A model generated the notes under the pieces. The model did no database searches, was not told the DNA's origin, and saw nothing but the letters and a program-made list of their open reading frames with translations. A stretch of DNA of 64,000 bases from Nocardia arizonensis (GTDB taxonomy: Bacteria; Actinomycetota; Actinomycetes; Mycobacteriales; Mycobacteriaceae), in the NCBI RefSeq assembly GCF_001310275.1, contig NZ_LGYZ01000078.1, forward strand, positions 1 through 64,000, written 5' to 3'. Within the stretch, counting starts at the first letter, position 1, and every line of letters starts with the position of its first letter. Position numbers and translations under genes: made by a program. Below, in pieces: positions 56,610-64,000 of the stretch.

Positions 56610-57122
56610 CTACGGTCGGCAGCCCACCGGAGACGTCGCCTCACTGTTCGACGCGCTATCCCTGACAGGGTTGTCCGGTTTCGGTCGCGGCGCTCCGGCG
56701 AGGCGGACGAGAGCGTCCGAGACGGTCGAGCCCGCCGGTAGTCGCAGTGCTCCCGGCCGGGGTGCGCGCGCCCAGCGCCAGCCGAATCCGTGGTCCGACA
56801 TCGGGAGCATCACCCGTCGTCCGGCGGCGCGCACGCCTGCGCCATGCGCGAGCAGGATGTCGCGGTGGTAACCATCGGCGCGGGCGACCGGGGTGACCAG
56901 GAAAGTCCAGGTGGTGTCGCGCGGATCTACCACCACCGGCCCGACATTGCGCTCGTGCAGGATGTCGAGTACCCGGGAACCGAGACCGGCGGGCATGTCG
57001 ACCGCGTCCAGCAGTTGACCGCACACGACGGTGGCGCGCGCGGCGGCGAGTTCGACCGGCAATCCGTATCGATGCCGCAGGAGGTGGGCGACATCGTATG
57101 GGCTGTAACAGGTTTCGAACAT
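56610..57122 (-). CDS. Hypothetical protein
   Basis: 170 aa from ATG 57122. Visible: SPYDVAHLLRHRYGLPVELAAARATVV, VGPVVVDPRDTTWTFLVTPV and HGFGWRWARAPRPGALRLPAGS, a soluble alpha/beta chain with a Ser/Pro-rich tail. The order VVDPRDTTWTFLV recalls the N-terminal part of bifunctional primase/polymerase-like proteins of actinomycetes, but this is only a resemblance. No partner gene nearby. Confidence 0.6.
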   Translation of the reverse strand: MFETCYSPYDVAHLLRHRYGLPVELAAARATVVCGQLLDAVDMPAGLGSRVLDILHERNVGPVVVDPRDTTWTFLVTPVARADGYHRDILLAHGAGVRAAGRRVMLPMSDHGFGWRWARAPRPGALRLPAGSTVSDALVRLAGAPRPKPDNPVRDSASNSEATSPVGCRP

Positions 57123-57382
57123 GGCACCTCTTCCGGGGCATCCTCGCGGCGGGGGGGCGGGCGCGACGGCGGGCCCGCAGAATCGATGCGTCGATGAGAC
57201 CATTCGCGCATTGCCGCGGCATTTCGCCCGCATTGCTGTGCCATTGCTCCGCCCGTATGGTGAGATCCGGGCGGATCTTTCGAATAGCATTGCGCGCGTT
57301 GATATTACGATTTGTATGCGGGGCGCGCGCAGTTCGCTCGACTCGCGGTCGCGGCGCGCGGGTCGCGGTAAGGGCGGACGCT

Positions 57383-57814
57383 ATGGTGGAGGGCTTCGAC
57401 GCCGCCCTCGATCATCGCGACCCGGATTTCCCGGAGGCGCTGCGGGCCGCCGTGCCCGACGGTATCGACATCTACTTCGAGAATGTCGGCGGCGCGGTCG
57501 CGGCGGCGGTCTATCCCCTGTTCAACACCTACGCGCGGGTACCGGTGTGCGGGCTTGTCGCCGAGGGGCCGGATCGCCTGCCCTTGTTCTACTCCCGCGT
57601 CCTCACCAAGAGTCTGACCATACGCGGTTTCATCCAGAGCGAATTCGTCCGCGAGATGTACCGGGATTTCCTGCGGGACATGGCGGGCTGGGTCGCCGAA
57701 GGCAAGGTCCGCTATCGCGAGGACATCGTCGAGGGGCTCGCGCAGGCCCCCGAGGCGTTCATCAGCATGCTCGAAGGCCGCAACTTCGGCAAACTCGTCG
57801 TCCGCGTGGGGTGA
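57383..57814 (+). pseudogene. Truncated zinc-binding-type NADP oxidoreductase (C-terminal part)
   Basis: 143 aa from ATG 57383. It matches only the second half of MDR-family NADP-dependent oxidoreductases (CurA/leukotriene B4 dehydrogenase type, about 335 aa): PDGIDIYFENVGGAVAAAVYPL, GLVAEGPD, LTIRGFIQSEF and the end LEGRNFGKLVVRVG. The substrate domain and the GxGxxG nucleotide loop are missing. Upstream the frame reads Arg-rich noise, so the 5' half has been lost. Probably non-functional. Confidence 0.8.
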
Positions 57815-57962
57815 GACGTCGGCGGCAGCGCACATGGAGCGCTCTACGGCGCGCGGTGAATACATGGCCCGGACGTGCGAATTCGGTGTGTCCGGCCCTA
57901 CGCGTGATCTCGATGCGGTTCAATTGATGCGGTCCACGCGTTCTTCCGTGTACTTTCGTGCG

Positions 57963-58006
57963 CTCGGTTCGTGAGTTTTCCGATCTCGGTTCGTGAGTTT
58001 CCCGAT
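57963..58006. repeat. 22-bp tandem direct repeat upstream of a small membrane-protein gene
   Basis: Two abutting copies, CTCGGTTCGTGAGTTTTCCG + AT (57963-57984) and the same with one T-to-C change (57985-58006), end 36 bp before the GTG at 58042. A related TCGTGAGTTTCCGA lies at about 59780-59793, upstream of the SnoaL-like gene, suggesting a shared regulator or promoter element. Confidence 0.7.
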
Positions 58007-58041
58007 TCGGCATCACCTCGTCATCCGTGAAGGAGCATGAA

Positions 58042-58323
58042 GTGAGCATGATCCTCTGCGCGCTACACGACACCGTCCTCGCGCAGGTCGGCAACCCGAC
58101 ACCGGAAGCCCCGCCGCTGGCGGACAAGCTGCTACAGATGGGCCGGTACTTCACCTGGCTGGTGCAGCTCTCCGGATTGACCGCCATCACCTATGGCGGC
58201 GGTCGCTTCGCTTGGGAGAAGTGGAACGGCGGTGCCTTGCAGTCGCCGAAGATGATCGCGGGCGCCATGGCCGGCGGCGCGATCGCGACCAGCGCGGGCA
58301 CGATCATGAACTCCGTGATCTGA
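58042..58323 (+). CDS. Small membrane protein
   Basis: 93 aa from GTG 58042, which has AAGGAG 7 nt upstream; an earlier GTG at 58027 lacks one. Two hydrophobic stretches: YFTWLVQLSGLTAITYGGG and MIAGAMAGGAIATSAGTIM. Size and two-helix layout resemble VirB2/TrbC-like small subunits of actinobacterial conjugation loci, but no conjugation gene is near, so this is only a likeness. Confidence 0.6.
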   Translation: MSMILCALHDTVLAQVGNPTPEAPPLADKLLQMGRYFTWLVQLSGLTAITYGGGRFAWEKWNGGALQSPKMIAGAMAGGAIATSAGTIMNSVI

Positions 58324-58579
58324 TCTTTCTCCGGCGCACTCGTTCCGATTCCGGCACCGTCCGCGCGCGGCCGTGCGGGCGGTGTTCGGTCGGCGCGCCG
58401 TTCGCGGTCGGCGCGGTCGTGTTCGGGCTGCCTCGCGGTGGCATCGATCGGCGTGGTGGGCGGGGACGGCCGGATCGAGGGGGACGCCGCCATCGGCCTC
58501 GTGTCGCGGATCGCGGCGCCCGCTTGACCGCTGCGGACGGATATTCCCACGTCAGCGCCACCTACCGGAATGGTGTGCG

Positions 58580-58585
58580 TACAGT
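58580..58585 (+). promoter_or_regulatory. -10 element of the OhrR-like gene, leaderless start
   Basis: TACAGT ends 6 nt before ATG 58592, so the message would start at or next to the ATG. The 268-bp region before it (58324-58591) shows no other feature; no TACAAT-type palindrome of known OhrR sites was found. Confidence 0.4.
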
Positions 58586-58591
58586 GCAAAT

Positions 58592-59176
58592 ATGCCCGAA
58601 GCGCATCCCACACCAGTGGTGCGTGTCGAAGCGGCCGCAACCGATACCGACCTGCTCTCGCTCACCGCACAACTGTGCTTTGCCCTGTATTCGACCTCTC
58701 GCGCCATGACGGCGGCCTACCGGCCGTTCCTGGACGCGATGGAGGTGACCTACCCGCAATATCTCGCCCTGCTCGCGCTCTGGGAGCAACCGGGTATGAC
58801 CATGAAGGAACTCGGTGCGCGGCTGCGTCTCGACTACGGTACGGTCTCCCCGCTCATCCAGCGACTTCAAGCGCACGGATTGGTGGAGAGCGTGCGCAGT
58901 TCCACCGATCGGCGCGCGGTCGAATTGCGCGCCACCGACGCGGGTCGCGCGCTCCAGGATCGCGCGCGGGGGATGATCGAATCGGTACTGGCCGAGGTGG
59001 ACTGGCCGCTGGAGACCGTGATCGCCCTGCGTGATCAGGTCAACGCGCTCGGCGCCCGGCTCGCGACCGTCGTGGACGGGGGCGTAGAGGGCGGGGGCGG
59101 CGCGGTCGCGGCGGGCGCGCGCGGATCGGCGAAAGTGGCGTCGGACACAGTCGCGCAACCGGACTCGATGCGTTAG
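58592..59176 (+). CDS. ohrR: OhrR-type MarR-family peroxide sensor
   Basis: 194 aa. The N-terminal LTAQLCFALYSTSRAMTAAYRPFLDAMEVTYPQYLALLALWE matches OhrR closely in two halves, with the reactive Cys29; the winged helix follows (MTMKELGARLRLDYGTVSPLIQRL, SSTDRRAVELRATDAG). OhrR represses the ohr peroxidase gene and releases it when organic or fatty-acid hydroperoxides oxidise the Cys. No ohr gene is adjacent. A Gly-rich C-terminal tail of about 45 residues exceeds the usual length of about 150. It may serve a lipid-related target in this neighbourhood. Confidence 0.88.
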   Translation: MPEAHPTPVVRVEAAATDTDLLSLTAQLCFALYSTSRAMTAAYRPFLDAMEVTYPQYLALLALWEQPGMTMKELGARLRLDYGTVSPLIQRLQAHGLVESVRSSTDRRAVELRATDAGRALQDRARGMIESVLAEVDWPLETVIALRDQVNALGARLATVVDGGVEGGGGAVAAGARGSAKVASDTVAQPDSMR

Positions 59177-59240
59177 CCCGGGCGCGCGGTGGTACTCACG
59201 GGGGAGACACCGAGCGCCGACGAGGGGAGGGCATTCGCCG

Positions 59241-59699
59241 ATGGGAGCCGGGCGAAGCGTCGTCTGTGAGGTGTTGCCCTCCAAGGACCAGCTGCTCGCG
59301 GCCCTGCGGGGCCATTATCTGCTCGGGCCGCTGTGCACCCAGGCGTTCGACTTGGCCGAACTGCACCGGCAACGCCGCGAGCGTCCCGAGTGCGCGGCCG
59401 AGATCGATTCCCGCCGAGACGAACTCAGGGGACAGATCGACGGGTGGGCGCGCGTGACGCTGCCCGTCCCGCGACCCGGTGCGCCGACCGTGGCCGAAAC
59501 CCTCGGCGTGACCATCGATCGCATGGCCGCCGCGTCGGCGCTCGCCTTCCATCTGCTCATGACCATCGATCCGGCGGGCAACGAGATGCACGCCGCGTGG
59601 ACGCGACTCGCGGAGCTCGAGATCGCCTACGGTGAACTGTCTTTCGGGCTCATCGCGGGATATCGCCGTCTGCCCGAGGCGGATTGCGGCGCGCGGTGA
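59241..59699 (+). CDS. DUF4254-family protein
   Basis: 152 aa. LPSKDQLLAALRGH near the N-terminus, LAELHRQRRERPECAAEIDSRRDEL, RGQIDGWARVTLP, and the late WTRLAELEIAYGELSFGLIAGYRRLP are the DUF4254 blocks. Small, helical, soluble; common in actinomycetes, no known role. The true start may be a GTG a few codons later, since the conserved part begins at LPSKD. Confidence 0.75.
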   Translation: MGAGRSVVCEVLPSKDQLLAALRGHYLLGPLCTQAFDLAELHRQRRERPECAAEIDSRRDELRGQIDGWARVTLPVPRPGAPTVAETLGVTIDRMAAASALAFHLLMTIDPAGNEMHAAWTRLAELEIAYGELSFGLIAGYRRLPEADCGAR

Positions 59700-60051
59700 C
59701 GCGCCTCACCACCGCGCGTGCGATCACGGCGGCCGCGCCGTGGGCTCGGGCTTCTTCGTATTCGGCGAGTCATTCATATCGTGAGTTTCCGACGAGTCGC
59801 CGCGGAGCGAATATGACCGGAACCCGCTATTTTCGTAGTTCATCTGTTGTTAATGTTCGCGATGAAACCGCAGCGTATTCGCCGATTCGGAGGTTGAAGC
59901 CCGAATCTCGGCGCCTGACAGCCCTTCGACGCGGTGCTAGCTTGGGTTTTGTCAGCGCTATCGAAGGGGTACGTCGCTCAGGCGCTTCCGCCGAGGCGGT
60001 CGAGATGCACGAAGCGGCGCCCACCATACTCTGAACCGGGGAGTGAGAGTT
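59700..60051 (+). promoter_or_regulatory. Promoter region of the SnoaL-LuxE-LuxC-AurF operon
   Basis: 352 bp without a gene. CTGACA (59915-59920), a 17-bp spacer and TAGCTT (59938-59943) form a good sigma-A-type promoter about 100 bp upstream of ATG 60052. At about 59780-59793 a TCGTGAGTTTCCGA element repeats the motif found twice at 57963-58006. The region is A/T-richer than its surroundings. Confidence 0.55.
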
Positions 60052-60417
60052 ATGTCGAACCGCGAAGCCGTTGATCTCTACTATCGGGCGTGGACATCGT
60101 CGAACGGAAATCTCGCCGATGTTCCCCTGTCCGAGGATTTCGTTTTCACCGGCCCGGTCGGGACTTTTCACGGCAGGGCGGAGGTGCAGGTCATGGCGCA
60201 GCAATTCGGCCCTGTTGCCCAGAATTTTCGGGTCCTGCGCCAATACGCCGCGGGCGATACCGTGATATCGGTTGTCGCCTGGGAACTTCCGGGGACCGAA
60301 GGCAGCACCGAGGCCGCCGAGATCCTCACCATCGACAACGGCGTGATCACCCGCGCCGATCTCTTCTATGATCCGCGGCTGGTGCTGGAATTCACCGCGT
60401 CGGCCACCGCCAATTGA
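60052..60417 (+). CDS. SnoaL-like (NTF2-fold) small protein
   Basis: 121 aa from ATG 60052 (GGGGAG upstream). SNREAVDLYYRAWTSSN, FVFTGPVGTFHGRAEVQVMAQQF, and ILTIDNGVITRADLFYDPRL are NTF2/SnoaL-fold blocks. Proteins of this fold act as cyclases, isomerases, hydrolases or hydroxylation helpers in natural-product pathways, or as folded partners. First gene of the right-hand operon, 141 bp from the LuxE-like gene. Confidence 0.8.
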   Translation: MSNREAVDLYYRAWTSSNGNLADVPLSEDFVFTGPVGTFHGRAEVQVMAQQFGPVAQNFRVLRQYAAGDTVISVVAWELPGTEGSTEAAEILTIDNGVITRADLFYDPRLVLEFTASATAN

Positions 60418-60509
60418 TCTGACGAAATAAGTTCGATCCACCGGGCCGTCGCGTCCGGTGTTCGAACGTGCCCTCGTCCCGCTGTCGGCCGGGCGAGGTG
60501 AACAGGCGC

Positions 60510-60532
60510 GGAATAATGCGCCGCGCAATTCC
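60510..60532. promoter_or_regulatory. Inverted repeat before the second LuxE-like gene
   Basis: GGAAT...ATTCC outer arms and TGCG-CCG-CGCA inner arms over 23 bp, slightly off-centre by one base, 26 nt before ATG 60559. Possibly an operator or a processing hairpin. Confidence 0.35.
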
Positions 60533-60558
60533 ATTCGAGTTTTGATCAGAGGTTCTGC

Positions 60559-61662
60559 ATGTCTACTTCCATTGCGAGCGGCAGCGCACTCGACTGTCCC
60601 GCCGGCACCTACCCGGATGCCGACCAACTGATTCGCGACGCCGTTCGCTGGCATTTCGATCCGAATACCGGCTCCCGATTCTGGCTGGATCGGCTGCCCA
60701 CCCTGGGGTTCGATCCGATCGAGCAGATACGGACCTACGCCGATCTCGCGAAATTCCCCAACGTGGTCAACGATCTGCGCGATGTCCCGGTGGAACACCT
60801 TGTGCCGCAGGGCATCCGCAAGGACGAGATCTACGGCGTCTACGAGAGCGGCGGCACCACCGGATCGCCCAAGCGCGTGGTGGCCACGCACGAATGGATC
60901 GATCGCTGGATCGCCTTCAGCGTGGACCATTTCCGGCGGCGCGGACAGGAGCCGGGCGGCAATTGGCTGGGTATCATGCCCTCGGGTCCGCACATCTTCG
61001 GCGCGGCGCTCAAGGAGCAGGCGCATCGCGGCGGCGGCATGCTGTTCACCATCGACATGGACCCGCGCTGGGTCAAGAAGCGCATTGCCTCCGGTGATGT
61101 CGAAGGCGCGGGGCACTACGCCGAACATCTGGTCGAGCAGGCCCGCTATCTGCTCGAGACGCAGGACTGTGCCGTCATGGTGACCACCCCCGCCCTGCTC
61201 GAGCGCATGGCCGCCGATCCGCGCCTGACCGACCTGATCAACGCCAAGGTCCGCTATATCCAGTGGGGCGGTATGCATATGGACGCCGACACCCGGCGGC
61301 TGTTCCGCACCGAGGTATTCCCCGGTGTCACCCTCCAAGGCGGATACGGCAGCACCATGGTGCTGGGCGGGTCGATGGAGCGGATCGGGCTGCGCGACGA
61401 TGACCCCTGCGTCTTCGATCCGATGGGGCCGTTCATCGCCTTCTCCGTCGTGCATCCCGAGACCGGCGAGCGGGTCGAGTACGGGCAGCGCGGACAGGTG
61501 GTCATGAATCTGGTGTCGCGCGGAATGTTCCTGCCGAACAACGCCGAACGCGACACCGCGATTCGATGCGAGCCACAGCCAGGTATGCCGGGTGACGCGG
61601 TCGCCGACGTGGCGCCGCTGGCCTCCTTCGACGAGGCCACCGTCATCGAAGGTGTGTACTGA
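60559..61662 (+). CDS. LuxE/EhpF-like acyl-adenylating enzyme (second copy)
   Basis: 367 aa. Homologous to the copy at 23553 over its length; in the first 100 aligned residues about half are identical by eye. VYESGGTTGSPKR (about 95-106) is the adenylate loop; MPSGPHIFGAAL, MVTTPALLERM, QGGYGSTMVLGG and RGQVVMNLV follow. It ends FDEATVIEGVY with no nearby Cys, as in the first copy. Activates a carboxylate for the LuxC-like partner whose gene starts 3 nt downstream. RBS AGAGG precedes the ATG. Confidence 0.88.
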   Translation: MSTSIASGSALDCPAGTYPDADQLIRDAVRWHFDPNTGSRFWLDRLPTLGFDPIEQIRTYADLAKFPNVVNDLRDVPVEHLVPQGIRKDEIYGVYESGGTTGSPKRVVATHEWIDRWIAFSVDHFRRRGQEPGGNWLGIMPSGPHIFGAALKEQAHRGGGMLFTIDMDPRWVKKRIASGDVEGAGHYAEHLVEQARYLLETQDCAVMVTTPALLERMAADPRLTDLINAKVRYIQWGGMHMDADTRRLFRTEVFPGVTLQGGYGSTMVLGGSMERIGLRDDDPCVFDPMGPFIAFSVVHPETGERVEYGQRGQVVMNLVSRGMFLPNNAERDTAIRCEPQPGMPGDAVADVAPLASFDEATVIEGVY

Positions 61663-61664
61663 CG

Positions 61665-63038
61665 GTGGTGGCGATGCTCGAGGCGCTCGGCAGCCGCGGC
61701 CGCTACGCGCCGATCGAACGCGAGGAGATAGCCGATATCCGCGGGGTGCCGAGGGCCGAATTGGGCCTGGTGCCCGAACTGTTCGTCACACGCACGCTCG
61801 CCGAGACCGGCACCGCCCCGGCCCGCTCGATCGAGGAAAGGTCGAAACTCCTGGCGGCGGCGGGCGATCTGTTCGCCGACGGCACGGTGGCGGGGGTGTC
61901 GGCGGCCGAGTACCGTGCCGCGGTCACGGCGGTCTCGGGTCTGCCGGTGACCGTGGTGGAGTCCGCGGCGCGGGTCATCGGCGAGGCCGCGCGCCGGGCC
62001 GTTGACACCGCGTACGCGGCCATGCCCGCGCGGGCCGAGGCCGTGTGGACCGATGTCGCGGGCGGTCGCGCGGTGTGGGCGCGGCGCGGGCGCAGTCTCG
62101 CGGTCAACGCCGCGGGCAACCACCCCGGGGTGCATTCGCTGTGGTTGGAGGCCGTCGCACTCGGCTACGGCGTGGCGGTGCGGCCGTCGCGGCGTGAGCC
62201 GTTCACCCCGCACCGGCTCGTCGCCGCCCTGTGGGAGGTCGGGTTCACCGGTCCCGAGATCGCGCTGCTGCCCGGCACGCAGCGCATCGTCACGCCGCTG
62301 CTGGCCGCCGCCGATCTCGGACTCGTCTACGGCGGCGACGATGTCGTCGCGCGCTACCGCGACGATCCGCGGGTGCTGCCGCAGGGGCCAGGGCGGTCGA
62401 AAATCGTGCTCACGGGCGATATCTCGGATCGTCACATCGAATCGGCGGTCGACTCGATCGCGCACCAGGGCGGCACCGCCTGCGTGAACGCGACCGCGGT
62501 CTTCGTCGACGGCGACCACCGCGCGGTCGCCGAGCGCATCGCCGAGAGGCTGGCCGCGCTGCCCGCGCTGCCGCCGGAGGATCGCGCCGCCGTGCTGCCG
62601 TGCGGTACGGAGGCGTCCGCGCGCGCCGTGGCCGGCGCGGTCGCGCGGGTCGCGCGGGGCGCGCACGCGGTACTGCCCGCCGAGGACATGGTGGTCCCGT
62701 TCGGCGACGGGAGCGCCGCGCTGCGCCCGACGCTGTACACCTGCGACCGGTCCGACGCGCCGCAGGCCGGCGCGGAGATGCCCTATCCGTGCGCGTGGGT
62801 GCTGCCGTGGTCACCCGGTGAGCTGTCGGTGCTGCGCGACAGTCTCGTGCTCACCGCGTTCACCGACGACGACGACTTCGTCACCGCACTGGTGGACGAC
62901 GTGTCGATCCGCAATGTGTACGTCGGCGACGTGCCGACCTACTGGATGGATTTCGGGGTGCCGCACGACGGATTCCTCGGCGAATTCCTCATGCGCTCCA
63001 CAGCGGTGGTCCGGCGGCCCGACCCCGCGCAGAACTGA
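61665..63038 (+). CDS. LuxC-like acyl reductase (second copy)
   Basis: 457 aa, the same length as the first copy. Shared blocks: SLAVNAAGNHPGVHSLWLEAVALGYG, VRPSRREPFTPHRLVAAL, LGLVYGGDDVVARY, PQGPGRSKIVLTG, IAHQGGTACVNA with catalytic Cys273, and the C-terminal VPHDGFLGEFLMRSTAVV. Starts at GTG 61665; the neighbouring GTG and an ATG three codons in are alternatives. Expected to give an aldehyde from the LuxE-activated acid. Followed 14 bp later by the AurF-like gene. Confidence 0.9.
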   Translation: MVAMLEALGSRGRYAPIEREEIADIRGVPRAELGLVPELFVTRTLAETGTAPARSIEERSKLLAAAGDLFADGTVAGVSAAEYRAAVTAVSGLPVTVVESAARVIGEAARRAVDTAYAAMPARAEAVWTDVAGGRAVWARRGRSLAVNAAGNHPGVHSLWLEAVALGYGVAVRPSRREPFTPHRLVAALWEVGFTGPEIALLPGTQRIVTPLLAAADLGLVYGGDDVVARYRDDPRVLPQGPGRSKIVLTGDISDRHIESAVDSIAHQGGTACVNATAVFVDGDHRAVAERIAERLAALPALPPEDRAAVLPCGTEASARAVAGAVARVARGAHAVLPAEDMVVPFGDGSAALRPTLYTCDRSDAPQAGAEMPYPCAWVLPWSPGELSVLRDSLVLTAFTDDDDFVTALVDDVSIRNVYVGDVPTYWMDFGVPHDGFLGEFLMRSTAVVRRPDPAQN

Positions 63039-63052
63039 AAGGAACGCAGGTC

Positions 63053-64000
63053 ATGGCTTCGACAGCACCCGATCTGCCCGTCCACGATCCGGCCGATCCC
63101 GTCGAGAGCGCGGTGATCAACCGCTTGGCGGCGAATTGGGGCCGCCGCGCCTCGGTGAAACGCGACGAACCCGATCTCCTGGAATTCTTCGATCCGCTGC
63201 GACCGGATTTCCCGGAAGCCCTGATTCCCTTTCGGGATCACCCCGCCTATCTCCGGTTGCCGCGGACCGTCCGCGACCGCCTGAACGCCTGGGGGTGGAT
63301 CGCGTTCAACAAGAACGTCATCGACATCGAGCAGCATGTGGTCAATCCCGGATTCCAGGCACTGGCCGACGACGCCTTCGGCACCGGTCTCGGCGACACG
63401 CTGATCGTGGCCGCGACCCAGGCCATGGTCGACGAGCAATATCACACGCTCATGCATGTCAATGCCTGCGTGGCCACCCGAAAGGCGCGCGGGTGGGCGC
63501 TGTCGGAGCGGCATCTGCCGTTGTCGCACAAGGTGCGTTCCCACCGGCGCGATCACGATGCCGCCGCGATCGAATCGCCCGGCGCCGCCGCCGTGGTGAG
63601 TCTGGCCTACACCACGGTCGCCGAGATCTCCATCAACGCCTATCTCGACCTGGTCGCGAAGGACCGAACGGTACAGCCTTTCAACCGGACCACCGCCGAT
63701 CTGCACAGCCGCGACGAATACTGCCATTCGTCGGTGGCCGCGGAGCTGGCGGGCATCGTCTACCACGACATGCGGGCCGAGGACCGGCGGCTACTGCTCG
63801 ACACGATGGCCCGCGCCATGGACGCCTTCGCCGCCACGGATCTCACCACCTGGTCGGCGATCCTGGAATACGAGCGGATTCCCGACGCCGAGCGGATCGT
63901 GGCCGATGTACGGGAGGGGGGAGGGCCGACCCGGCTCCTCCAGGATTTCAGCGGTCTGCACCGGCTCTGCCTGGCCTGGGATGTCATGGACGACATTCCC
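63053..64000 (+). CDS. AurF-family diiron oxygenase, 3' partial
   Basis: 316 codons are visible before the window ends, nearly the full AurF length (about 336). Candidate iron ligands Glu93, Glu128, His131 (DEQYHT), Glu191 (VAEISINAYLD), His218, Glu222 and His225 (LHSRDEYCHSS) correspond to AurF Glu101, Glu136, His139, Glu196, His223, Glu227 and His230 with nearly the same spacing. AurF oxidises an aryl amine to a nitro group, and CmlI does the same for chloramphenicol; relatives oxidise other amines. AAAGGAACGCAGG lies upstream of the ATG. Clustered with LuxE/LuxC, it suggests a product with an oxidised nitrogen or a modified aldehyde-derived amine. Substrate unknown. Confidence 0.9.
   Translation, partial: MASTAPDLPVHDPADPVESAVINRLAANWGRRASVKRDEPDLLEFFDPLRPDFPEALIPFRDHPAYLRLPRTVRDRLNAWGWIAFNKNVIDIEQHVVNPGFQALADDAFGTGLGDTLIVAATQAMVDEQYHTLMHVNACVATRKARGWALSERHLPLSHKVRSHRRDHDAAAIESPGAAAVVSLAYTTVAEISINAYLDLVAKDRTVQPFNRTTADLHSRDEYCHSSVAAELAGIVYHDMRAEDRRLLLDTMARAMDAFAATDLTTWSAILEYERIPDAERIVADVREGGGPTRLLQDFSGLHRLCLAWDVMDDIP

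Overview
The window is high-GC, densely coded actinomycete chromosome. Mycolic-acid-group markers (an LGFP-repeat secreted protein, an EmbR-like wHTH-BTAD-FHA regulator, a FadD32-like acyl-AMP ligase, a DesA-type acyl-ACP desaturase, an IdeR/DtxR-like iron box) suggest Nocardia or a close relative. This is inference from gene content. I saw no rRNA, tRNA, CRISPR array, transposase or phage gene.

1-26,008 is most of one specialised-metabolite locus, cut at the left edge. A chain of overlapping + strand genes encodes the tail of a PUFA-synthase-type polyketide synthase (PfaA-like ACP-KR-DH), a PfaC-like double hot-dog dehydratase without KS/CLF, a PfaD enoyl reductase, and its own heteromeric acetyl-CoA carboxylase (fused AccD-AccA, AccB, AccC). 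A perfect 18-bp hairpin closes the operon. Three minus-strand genes follow (acyl-CoA dehydrogenase, hot-dog thioesterase, alpha/beta hydrolase). A second + strand run holds a ferredoxin-type reductase, three P450s, a membrane desaturase, a free ACP, a cyclopropane-synthase-type methyltransferase, a type II thioesterase, a fatty acyl-AMP ligase, a hot-dog protein and a hydrolase. It ends with an adjacent LuxE-like/LuxC-like pair, which predicts reduction of the finished acid to an aldehyde.

26,009-52,300 is mostly ordinary chromosome: uracil-DNA glycosylase, an orphan lutC, an acyl-ACP desaturase facing a TetR regulator, an EmbR-like regulator, a phytoene-desaturase-like oxidoreductase, a secreted sugar dehydrogenase, a DUF5995 protein, a PknH-like kinase, two luciferase-fold oxidoreductases, gluconokinase, a GNAT, an M50 protease, a split SGNH/acyltransferase-3 surface operon, a siderophore-interacting protein, a drug exporter with a strong operator-like inverted repeat, an LGFP protein, an acyl-CoA carboxylase beta chain and a DUF574 methyltransferase.

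52,400-59,700 holds a DUF5753 protein without its usual HTH, a CYP157/CYP154-like P450 pair without the rest of a conservon, a truncated zinc-dehydrogenase, a small membrane protein, an OhrR-type regulator and a DUF4254 protein.

60,052-64,000 (cut at the right edge) starts what looks like a second metabolite operon: a SnoaL-like protein, a second LuxE/LuxC pair, and an AurF-type diiron oxygenase with all seven metal ligands. The two LuxE/LuxC modules, one after a PUFA-type synthase and one next to an N-oxygenase-type enzyme, are the most unusual content.
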